Assembly: GCF_024722015.1 (NCBI RefSeq)
Contig: NZ_JANQBD010000004.1
Location: forward strand, 62,001 to 126,000
Reading direction: 5' to 3'
Source of the DNA: Paenibacillus radicis (ex Xue et al. 2023)
Lineage (GTDB): Bacteria; Bacillota; Bacilli; Paenibacillales; NBRC-103111
Length of the DNA stretch: 64,000 nucleotides
How positions within the stretch are numbered: position 1 is the stretch's first letter; the number at the start of each line of letters is the position of its first letter. The notes under the pieces were generated by a model. It made no database searches and was not told the origin of the DNA. It saw only the letters and a program-made list of their open reading frames with translations. Of the stretch, positions 26,340 to 38,400 are shown piece after piece. Position numbers and translations under genes: made by a program.

Positions 26340-26381
26340 ATGGGAAATTTGGATGAAGTTTGCTATGAGAATACAAGCTGA
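26340..26381 (+). CDS. Short leader ORF upstream of the giant gene
   Basis: ATG 26340 opens a 13-codon frame, MGNLDEVCYENTS then TGA, preceded by GGAGGTGAG (26328-26336) at ideal distance. Its ribosome binding site is as good as that of any gene here. It ends 63 bp before the true start of the giant gene and is not in frame with it. It could be a translated leader that sets mRNA stability or downstream initiation; no known leader-peptide logic (such as a run of one amino acid) is seen. Confidence 0.45.
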   Translation: MGNLDEVCYENTS

Positions 26382-26444
26382 GAGGAATAAGTGATCATAG
26401 TAAACGTAGAAATCAGACCAAACGACTGCATGAGGAGTGAGAGC

Positions 26445-29400
26445 ATGTATAAAAAGATATATAGAGTCCTGAGCCTTATATTAGCAATCCTAATAGCATT
26501 AAACTCGTTTCAATTAACCATGGGCACAAAGGTTCAGGCTGCCGGAGATACATTTAACGCTACGACAGGGACATTAACGCTGAATGGTTCATTTGCCGCA
26601 GGCGGGTTAAAAGCCCAGATTGATGCCGTTATTAATCCCTTAGGTAAAGGTTATTCAGATATTAAAGCTTTAATTGTAACAGCAGGGGTGGTTGGAGTTG
26701 GAAAAACAGCTGATGGCGGGAGTGATATAACAGGAATAATTCCGTCCTTAACAGCTCTTGTAGATTTCCAAATGATTGGCACGTCTGCTGTACAAAGCTC
26801 ATCGACTGCACCAGGGGATAATGTTGTTTTGAAAAATTTCTTCACTACTGCAAATGCCCAGTTAAAATCGGTGACGCTTCAAAATGCAACGACGATAAAT
26901 GCGCAGGCGTTCCAAAATTTGAGCTCACTTACGACGCTTGTCATTCCTAAAGTAACAACCATAGCTAGTACAAACGCCTTTACGGGCGACAATAGTCTTA
27001 CGTCTATTACGCTTGGTGCAACTCCGCCGACCCTAACATCCGGCACGATAACTGCGCTTTTAAGTAATTTGGCAGCAGGCGCGATATTCTATGTCCCAGC
27101 GGCCAACCTTGCAACTTATCAAGCAACCGCTCCTTGGAGCACCATTCCGACCCGCATCAGCGCCATTCCATCTGGCGGAGGCGGCAGCAGTGGCACGTTT
27201 GACGCAGCGACAGGTACTTTGACACTGACAGGTGCATTTGCGGTGAGCACGTTAAAGACTCAAATTGATGCTGTTCTTCCTTCCGGAAAAACTTATGCGG
27301 ATATTAAAGTTTTGAAGATCACAGCAGGAATCGTTGGAGTTGATGATACGACTAACATCATTCCGCTTTTAACCAATCTTCAGGATTTTCAAATGACGGG
27401 TACAGCTGCCACGCAAAGCACAACCGTAGCAAACAGCGTCTACACCGTACAAGCTAACTTTTTTACCCAGACAAATGCCCAACTAACAACGGTAACGCTG
27501 CAAAACGCGAAGACGCTAAATGCGCAGGCGTTTCAGAATTGCAGCTGTATGACCACACTGATCGTACCCAGCTTAATAAATGTCGTAGATGTAAGCGCTT
27601 TTTCAGGTACGAATCTTACTTCTATTACCCTTGGACCAAGTATACCGACAAGTGGTCCGGCTTTCTTCCCGGCGAATGTGACCTTCTTCGTACCAGCGGG
27701 AAGCCTGTCGGCATACAAGACGGCATGGAGCAGTGCGGCGAGCCGCATTAAGGCCATCGGTGATCCTCCGGACAATACACAAGGCAGCTTCGACGCAGCG
27801 ACTGGGACGTTGACGTTGACGGGCGCATTTGCCGTGAACACGCTGAAGGCTGAAATTGACGCCGTTATTAACCCTCTATCCAAAGCCTATACAGATATTA
27901 AAGATTTGGTAATCACCAATGGAATCGTAGGTTCAACCGATGCAACTGGCACAATACCACTTTTGACTAATCTTCAGGATTTGCAAATTGTGGGGAATGC
28001 GACAACCCAAAGCAGCTCAAACAGCAGCACGAAGAACACCACTCCCAAAAACCTTGCTAGCGGAACAGCGAACAGCAAATTGAGATCAGTTACGCTTAAT
28101 AACGTAACTACATTAGGTACAACTACGTTCAGTGGTGTTGACAGCTTGACTAATTTAGTCATTCCTATGGTGACGGTTGTAGCCGATGCAAAGGTTTTTC
28201 AAAATGTCACCAATCTTACGTCTATTACGCTTGGCGCAACTCCGCCAACTTCGGGGGCCGGATTCTTCCCTGCAAACGCGACATTTTTTGTTCCAGCAGA
28301 TAAAGTTGCTGCATATAAGACGGACGCTGTGATGGGCGCTATTGCAAATCCTATAAAGGCCATTGGCGAGGCGTTAGATTATATCCAAGGCTTTGAAGCA
28401 ACGACAGGTACTTTGACTTTGACAGGTGCATTTGCTGTAGGGTCGTTAAAGGCTCAAATTGACGCTATTATTAACCCTCTTAACAAACAGTATTCAGATA
28501 TTAAAGTTTTAAAAGTCTCTGCGGGCACCATAGGCATAGATGATGTCGCAGCCACTGGCGTAATGCCGCAGCTCATTAATCTTGAGGATTTGCAGCTCAT
28601 AGGCAGTGCCACAACCCAAGGAACTTCCAACAGCAACACGGTGGGAAGTTCGCCGAAAAACCTTGTGAGCTCCGCAAACTCAAAGTTAAAATCGGTTACG
28701 CTTAAAAATGTAACGACAATAGGCACAAGTACATTCAGCGGTTCTGCCAGTTTGTCAACATTAGTCATCCCGAGTGTGACAACTGTGACGAATGCAGATG
28801 CTTTTACGGGTTGTACAAAGCTTACGTCAATTACGTTCGGCGCAACGCCACCACCAGCGACTGCCGGACCCAATTTGTTCCCAGCGATTGCGACCTTCTA
28901 TGTGCCCGTGGACAAAGTCGCGGCTTACAAGGGTGACGCCGTTTGGAGCAGCGTAGCAAGCCGTATTAAAGCGATCGGCGATACATCCGGTGGAGAACCT
29001 CCTGTTACAGATGGGAACGCAGTCATCACGTTCAACACCACAGGCAGCCTTCTTGATCTTCTGGCTGCTGCTGGATATGACTCTACGGATTCCACGCAAG
29101 CAGCTAGCTTGAAGACGATTGTCATAAAAGCAGGCGGCGCAAAGAAAGTGTTTGCGAATAGTGACTTTAACCCAACTACGGGTAAATCCTTCAGCAATTA
29201 TATAAATCTTACAACCTTCACAATAGAAAAGCCGGAGGATCCCAGCTATTTAACATGGAACGGCAACAAACTGCCTAATAATTCCTTTAAAGGGCTTGCA
29301 AAGCTGAAGCAAGTAAAAATCGGAATCGATACTTCCTATATCGGCACATCGGCGTTTGAGGGTTGTATATCACTGGAAACAGCCGAGTTCGGCTTGACCC

Positions 29401-32400
29401 GCGCGTTGGGTCCATGGGCTTTCAAGGGCGATACCAATCTTAAATCCATTACCTTTAACAAAACCTATCTTCCAATCGGGCTAGATGATTATGTTGGACC
29501 ACCTGAAGCACAGGGCGACTGGTTTTATGGCGTCAACACCGACAATCTCATTATTTATGTGCCTACGGTTGCAGTCAATGCCTTCCTAGCCGATGCTGAC
29601 TGGAGCAATATTGGTGACAATGGAATCACGATTATGTCCAATGGAGACAATGCCGCGGAAGATGCCGGCTCTGGGCCGCCAGCAACACAAAATGTTGTAG
29701 TCAATACGTTTACGAGCAAATTTCTACAAAGCGCTATCGACAGCTCTAATTATTCGGGCAACGACTATGGGGATATTAGAGTTCTGACAATTAATGCAGG
29801 TGTACTAGACCCTGCTGACTGTGTTTTTATTGCCACCAGTCTTAAAAAGCTGGAGGAGCTTTACGTTGTCGGTACGGCTAATTTCGTAGATGGGGTGATT
29901 CCCAAAAATGCCTATGAAGGCAACAAATACTTAAAAAAAGTTAAAGCCGATAACGTAACGACAATCGGAGCGAAGGCTTTCAATTTATTTGAAAGCTTGA
30001 CGGAAGTTAACTTCCCCAATGTTACAAGAATAAACACGCAAGCGTTCGCACAAACAAAAGGCTCTAGTGCCAGCAAGCTTACGACAGCCAAATTTCCAAA
30101 AGTTCAAGTTATTGAACAAAGAGCCTTTTATTTTTGTGTGAATTTGACGGATTTGTACTTAGGAAGCTTACCGCCCAAGCTTGATGTGCCCTATGGCAAA
30201 CAAGGGCTGTGGTTCAATTTTGTGACACATATGACGGTGCATGTACCCAGCTTGGCTGTATATAACGAGTATCTCAAACTTGAAAACAGCGATCAGATTG
30301 ACTGGAGTGCAATGACTTTTGTGGCGGATAATGGAGATGCCTTGCCTATAATACCGCAGGCGGCCCCCTACGTTGACGCTGATTATAACTATCTGCGCGA
30401 GGATCATCCGGTACCCTATTATAACGGTGATTACGGAATAAGCCTCAATATGTATACCTTTAATATGAATTTAAACTCATGGCTGCAAGGGCGCACGTCC
30501 CCAGTCCCGATGACAACTCTAGACACGATACAGTGGGCGCATGATCATGGTTTTGATGCCGTCGACGTCACGTGCTACTACATTCCAGGGTATAGCAATA
30601 CGGACATGCCGACCCCCGATCAGCAAGTGGCTATTCATGCTTATGCCAAACAAATTAAAGATCTTGCCGGCAGCTTGGGTATCGCGATAAGCGGTACGGG
30701 CATTCAGAATAACTTTGCGGACCCCAATCAGGCGAGGCGTGATGTAGATATTGAGCGTATTAAATTTTGGACGCAGATTGCGTCTGAAATGGGCGCTCCA
30801 GTTATCCGTATATTTGCCGGACCTCCTCCTGTTGATATTACGCGCACAGGCTGGGCTGCTATCACGCGAGATCGAATTACACCTGCCATTCAGCAAGTTG
30901 CGGACTTTGCAGCAGCTAATTTCCCGACGGTTCAAATCGGCATTCAAAACCACGGCGACATGCTGGCTACAGCCAATCAAGTGCTGCAGCTTGTCAAATG
31001 GGTTAATAGATCCAATGTTGGCGTTGTAAACGACACGGGATATTACAGAGATTTTATGAATACCGACGCGACACATTATGATTGGTACAAGGATATTTCA
31101 CTGATTCTACCTTATTCTAACAACTTTCAAGTTAAGAAAAAGCCGGCAGGCGCTGAGACAACCGAGCTTATGGACTTGAATAAATTGTTCGGGACCATCA
31201 GAAACAGCCCATATCGTGGTTATATACCGGTTGAACTGTTATGGCTTGCAAACGACGACGGATATCCCGGCAAACTGAACACCCCGCCATATGAGGAGAC
31301 ATTAGCGTTCCTTGACTCGATGAAAAAGGCCATGCGTGATACAAAGCATATTATATCGGAGGATGATATTACATTATCTCTGAAAGCCAGCCATCCGAAT
31401 ATAGTGAGTGTCGACGAGAATGCGCGTTCCATACAGGTGATCGAAAAAACAAGTCTCGAGCAGCTTGATGCGCAAACTACCAATGGTGCCGGTACCATCT
31501 TGAGGGTATTGGATGCCAACGGCATTCCCAAAAAGGAAATAGCCGAGCTTGTTGCAGGCGACAAGTTTGTAGTCATTGTTGGAACTTCAAAAAAGGAATA
31601 CACCATTCAAGTGATTCATTATACGTTGGAAAACCTGGCGCTTAATCCCAATGCGAGCAACATCAAGGTCAGCTCCTTCAGAAGCGGTATTGATCCCGCG
31701 AATGCCTTTAACGGCGCGTCCACAGGTAACGCAGGCAGCGGCTACCAGGTTGACGGCTCGCAGAGCACGGCATCCAATATTAGTGCAGGGAAAAATACAT
31801 TCTGGCTTGCCCTGGACTTAGGTCAAATGAAGAAAATTGACCAATTTAGCGTAGCATGGGGCACGAGTGTAGGGGATTTAACTACACGTCTTAAAGACTC
31901 GACTTATCGCATCGAATATACCAATGACCCTGCTAAATGGGCTGCGATTTCAAACGCTACCGTTGCAGGTTCGAGTGGCATTGCGACTGGTTACAGCAAA
32001 CCGGCGGGTTGGGATCTTGCCTATGCGCAAGATGTGACGCAATTGCCGGATGCAAACGGCAACAAGGTGTTCATGAGCAATCTTGCTTCTCCTATAAATG
32101 CCCGGTATGTGATGGTGACAGGCGAGCTTGCAAGCAATTGGATTGAAATTTACAATTTCTATGTTTTCCAAAAAGAAGTTAGCAATATTGTGCCTACACA
32201 ACCTGTGTACCCTACAGGGGATTTGGCAAGAATCGTGCCTGATTATGAAGGCATGAGCCTTACAGTTGGACGGCCGGCTATTGTAAAAAAAGACAAAGCG
32301 GTACCTAAGTTTCATATCACCGCGATGGAAAACATTACGGTTTCCGGGGTAATGAAGGATTCGAGCGGAGCAACCGTTTATACGCTCCCAAGTCAGAATA

Positions 32401-35400
32401 TCGCAAGCGGGGCAACCAGTGTAATCGCGCCCAATATAACGGCTTCCGCACTTGGAACGTATACGTTTGAATTTACAATTTCGGGAAGCAAAACGATCTA
32501 TGATAAGGTTTATTTCACGGCCGTTGACGATGACATTACTAAATATAACTATACCAAGCCATATCCTGCATTTTCCGTCAACGCCGGTAAACTGGTCTAT
32601 GTACCTGATTATCGCGGCAATAGCGTGATGGATTACTCTAATGTTGGATATAAGGGCGGCGGAGTTGAAATTCCGAATGTTCCTGTGAAAATTATTCTTG
32701 AACCCTCAGAAGACAGCAATTCTGACGATACCGAGCGCATTCAAAATGCTGTCAACATGCTTGGACGTATTGATCCTGATTCTAGCGGCTTTAGAGGCTC
32801 AATATTGTTGAAGGCAGGCACATACAGGGTAAGCAGCACCATTAAGATTTCTAGTAGCGGGATTGTTTTAAAGGGCGAGGGAGATGATCACGGAGGCATT
32901 GAGACGCATAATACGCCTCTTAGCCCCACGAACTGGAAGGATTATACGCACTCTGAGGCACCGCAGCCCAACGTCACGAAGGTTGTTGCCACATGGATTG
33001 CCAGTTCATACGATAAAAATACTGCTGTATTCAACTTTGCGGGTGCAGCAACATCCAACAGTGGTAGCCCAATCAAAGTTGTCGATCAGTACGTACCGGC
33101 AGGCGGGCATACAATAAGACTTGAGAATGTTAGCGGACTTAGTGTTGGAGACACGGTAAATGTTCGCAAAGCCGTTAACGCAGCATGGGCTCAGGATCTT
33201 AAAATGGATGTTATGACAGATGCGCCAGGCATACTGTCGGCCAATCAATGGGCGGTTAATGGAGCTGTCGACAGCGGGTATTCCACCATGGATGAAGAAC
33301 GTACGATCAAGTCCATTAATCCCGTCACGAATGAAATTACACTTCTGGAGCCATTGGCGGATGCATTGGACATGAAGTATGGCGTTTCAACCGTCACCAA
33401 GTATAGCCCGACAGGCAGAATTAACAATGTCGGTATTGAGAATATGCAGATTATGTCGAGGTTCGATGCATCGTCGACAGCCATCAATACCGCATTTGGT
33501 GTGGATTATATGTCCTATAATGATGAGCTTCATGCGGAGCTAGCCGTTCGTTTCGGCAATGTGCAAAATGCTTGGGCGAGAACTATAACCACGTACCACA
33601 TCGACAGTGCCGTGGCCATTGCAACGGGTGTCAGCAAGATTACTATTCAGGATGTTAATTGTCTTGAGCCTGTCAGCGGCACAGGCGGGGAGCGAAGATA
33701 CAATTTCTCGAACGCTGGCGGCACCTTAGTGCTCAATCAACGAAACTACTCACGATATACTCGTCATGGATTTATTGTGATGGGCAATGTTGTCGGGCAA
33801 AACGTATTTTACAATAACAGAACGGATTACCAGTTTGACGCGAATGAGCCCCACTTGAGGTGGTCCATCGGTGGCTTGTACGACAATTTCAACGGTCGAA
33901 TTTATCTTCAAGACAGATGGAACAACGGGACTGCGCATGGCTGGTCAGGGGCGAATTATACGCTCTATAACAATACAGGCTACTATATCATCAGCCAAAA
34001 CCAGCTTGCTGCAAATTATTTGTTCGGCCAGTCTGGAACCAGATTGCCATTTGTCATGGATGCGGTAGACCCAGGTAATGTTCCAAATTTCCGTGCCTAT
34101 GAGTATAGCAACGGAAGCAAAATGACACCGGGAAGCTTGTTTATACAACAGCTGAAGGACAGATTAGGGCAGGGGGCAGTTGATAAGACAAATAGCAGCG
34201 CTATTCCTGTCATTATTGACCAGTCTGGTAATTTTGCCTCTCAGTTTGCGACTTTGACAGGAATTTTCGTTGATGGTGTACCACTGGCGAACTTCAACAA
34301 AGAAGTTCTGGGATACACGGTTCCTGTAGCATTAGACTATACAGTTCTGCCTGCCATTACCTACACGGCGGATACAGGTGCAACCGTCACAACTTCAGTA
34401 GGCGGTAATAATGCGGTTATATTTACAGTTAGCGTACCGGGTAAGACAGATAGTGTTTATACCGTTAATTATGGGATTATCAACAAGGCTGTTCCGGTCA
34501 CTTCAAGCGCGGGCGTATCAACGGTCAATAACCTGATTGACGGGATCACATCAACCTCCTGGTCATCGTCAGGCACGCCGTGGGTTCAGTTCTACCTTGG
34601 CGACAAACCTGCATTTATTGATAGCGTATCGCTTGGATATTCCAGGGACACCCAAATCAGAAGATCTTATTACTTCGATTTTTTAGTGTCGAATGACGGT
34701 TATACATGGACGAAGGTGATGGCGAGTAACTGGCAGCAGGATAACCTCGGTAACGGGCATATTATGGGCAAGGAGGTTATGCCTGGGTCAGACGGAGATT
34801 CAGCGTCCGATTACGAAACCTTTACATTCCCGGCCAATATTTCAGGAAGATTGCTGCGTGTAGCTATGTATGGTGCTAGAGCAGGTACGGGGACGGGCAC
34901 AAGCAACGCCAATAAATATTGGGCTATTGATGTCGGAGCAGCAATCAACGGCGGACTGCTTACTGTTTCCAAGCAGCCTCAAAATGCGGCAAAACGAGAA
35001 GGCTTCACTGCAACATATACGGTAACCGTGTCGGGTGGAACAAGACCATACAACTATCAATGGAAAGTATCCAAGGACGATGGCTTGACATGGAATGATG
35101 CTGCAACAGGCACCGGTGCGAATACAGTGACATATACAACGGGCGAAATAACGGCAGCTATGGATGGCTATAAATATAGATCCAAGGTAACCGACTCCGA
35201 TGCTGGCGGTCCACAAACTGCCTACTCCAATGTTGCGACGCTCACAGTCAAGCAAGATACAGGCATCACGGTTACTCCGGTGGATACAAGTGTTTCTGTT
35301 TTTGACAATGTGATTTACAGCAGAAGCGCTACGATAAGAAATACTTCATTTGTATACGGCCTATTGGGGTATGTCGATATCAAACCGGCAGGCTCTACGG

Positions 35401-38400
35401 TGTTTGTCATTCCTTCAAATATAGCGCCAAGGACGGAGTCTGTAGCGGCATTTCTAGACTCAATCGCCACATATTGGCCTCCGGATGATGATAGTTTGAG
35501 AGACAGTAAAAAAAGCTACATCAGAAAATCCGGTGAACAAATTCGCGATGGCGATCATCTCCTCATCATCAATCCGGCGAAAACCGGCGTTGAGAGATAC
35601 ATTATTAATTATGCCAAAATGGATGACTCTACAGTGGTGAGCGCAGATAAGTCCGTCCTTACTTTTGACAGGATCAAGGGTCAAAACACAGCTGCGGATA
35701 GTATCACGGGCAATCTTATTTTGCCGACAACTTCGAGCTACGGTTCAACTATAAGCTGGAAGGTTGAAAATAATACAAACCTGACGGCAGCCGGTGTCGT
35801 GAAGAGACCGCTTTACGTGGATGGAGATGCCAAAGTTACGTTAACGGCAACTGTAGCAAGCGCGGCAGTAATCGACACGGTAATATTTAACCTGACTATA
35901 TTGAAAAAAGGCGCGGATGAGGTTCCAAGCAACAACGCAGCAGTTACGGCCAAGGGCAGCTCCGAAACGGGCTATCTATGGGGCTTGACGGTAGATAACG
36001 CCTCTAAGACGATTGCGGGATTAACGGCTTCCACGAGTGTTGATGTGTTTAAGAATGGAATTACTGCGGATCAGTCAGCAAGATTGAAAGTAGTGACAAG
36101 CGCTGTAGGAAGTGTTGTAACAGCTGCTACTTTTGCAGATGCAGTCGAAACGACAAAAAACGTGGCAAACGGCAATTTGTTAATCGTATTGGCTGAGGAT
36201 GGCATCACGTTAAATAAATACACTATCGCGCTGAAGCCGAATGCAGCAACACCAACAGCGGTAGCTGTGCCTGGTAAAAAGTATAATACTACAAAATTGA
36301 CAGGATTATTAGCCGGAACAACGTATCAATATGTGATCAGAACCGCATTAGGCACGCCTTCGGCATCTACCTGGGCATCGTCCTCCGTTCAGTTTACAAC
36401 AGGTGCGAATGAAACGGAAAAAGACAATCTGTTTGTTACGCAAGGCAGCTATCTGTATATTCGAGCAGCGGAAACTGCAGCTATGTCTGCATCCAGTGCA
36501 ATGTATATCCTTATAGACGTATCCCAAATAAACAAAACGGTAGATGCATCAGCTCCAGCCGTTGCTCTTCAGCCGGGATCAAACCACTTCACAACAAAGC
36601 TGACGAGTTTACTGTCGGGAACAGCGTATGAGTATATCAATAATACGAGTGCGCAAGAGCTTGATAACTGGGATGCCGCATTATTATTCACAACAGCCGT
36701 CGGTGAAACGACGAAGGACAATATTCCGGTTACAACCGGGCAATACCTCCATATCAGGTTTTCTGCCACAGACAGCAAAGACGCTTCTTCTGAAAAAAAT
36801 ATTTATATGACGGCAGATCTTGTTAAGGTGAAGCCTGTGAATGCAACGCCGCAGTCCAGCGCGTTACCTGGATCGCTGGGAGGAACAACCAAGCTGACGG
36901 GCTTATTGCCTAACACAACGTACCGGTACATTATCAATACCAATAATGACAACCCTGCAACAGATGCATGGGAACATAAAGGGCAATCCATCGCAACCGG
37001 GAGCGGCCAAACGGCATATGACAATATTGTTTCGTCACCCGAGCTTTATATTCATTTAATGGCTGTCGAAAATAGCAGCAATGCAAATTCATTGCCGCAA
37101 AATTATCTGGTAGGAGCTGGAGGCGTTAAAAGCTTGCCGCAGGGTGTAATTCCCACAGCATCAGCCGATCCGGGAACGGTTGGCGGCACTATGAAGCTGA
37201 CAGGTTTATTGCCTGACACAGCTTATGAGTTCGTTGTTACCGATGCGCTATCTTCACCTAAAAACACTACATGGGGAGAGAGTATCGTGAGCAGAACGAG
37301 GACTGGGGCAGGAGAAACCGCCATTGACAATGTTGAAGTGCCAGCGGATCTTGGGAATATGCACATCAGAACCGGTGGAACAACGACTAATTCGCCGTCC
37401 GATGCGCAGAACTTTATCATTTTAAATGCCTATGTAAATAACGCTGCAGGGACGCTCAGCAACAATGCCTATGTGACAGCAGCTACAAGCGGTGTCGGTT
37501 ATATTCCTGGCATCATCGTAAGCGGCAAAGCGCCGAACTTCACGATATTGAATGTTCCGGAAGGGACGACAAAGGAAGCGCTGAAAGCGACGCTGCTCAG
37601 AAACAGCAAAGCTGGCTGGAAAGTCGTTGCAAACGCAACTGTCTCGGCCACGGTGAAGGACACTGCAACGTTCAATAATGCAAGAGAGATTTCAACAAAC
37701 GTGTTAAATGCCAACGTCCTTACTGTACTTGCCGAGGATGGGAAAACGGTACAGCGGTATACAATTTCAACAATTCCCGCCACTGCTGTGCGTGTAACAG
37801 GTATTACGGTATCTAAGGAGACATTAAGCATTGTGAAAGACTCAACCCAGCAGCTCACAGCAACGGTGTCTCCGACAAACGCATATAATAAGGATGTTAG
37901 TTGGAGCTCCTCCGATGAGAATGTTGCCACTGTCGATGAGAATGGTGTTGTCACTGCTGTTGCGGTAGGAACGGTAACGATCAAAGCGACAACTGTGGAT
38001 GGCGGATTTATGGCAGCATCGATGGTTACGGTATTGAAGAACACTTCCACGCCAGCAACTCCAACGGAGGATGGAACGGCAAACAAAGCAGGAACCGTGC
38101 AGAACGCCAATTTCAACATCATTGTAAATGCGGATACGGGAGCCACGGTGACGGCGAAGATAGGAGGCATGAACGTACTGCAGTCTGGAACGGGTGTAAT
38201 GGCTGCCAGTGGCAAAGCGACGCTGCCGATTGACCTCACCAAACTATCAGCGGGCACAAATGCTATTGTGATTATCGCCACGGATGCAACAGGCAACGTT
38301 TCTGGTGCATTAACGGTTACCGTAACACGTGCGGCAAGATCAAACGCGGATTTGAGCGACATTAGTTTGTCATCGGGTTCGTTGAATGAGACGTTTGTTC

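Noticed and set aside
30519..31076. Open frame of 185 codons on the reverse strand inside the giant gene
   Set aside because: Antisense to the TIM-barrel region, with no ribosome binding site and no recognisable domain.
37499..38362. Long open frame on the reverse strand (about 287 codons) inside the giant gene
   Set aside because: It lies wholly antisense to the cadherin-like and Big_2 region, has no ribosome binding site, and its Val/Ala/Thr-rich sequence is what the complement of that repeat DNA gives.
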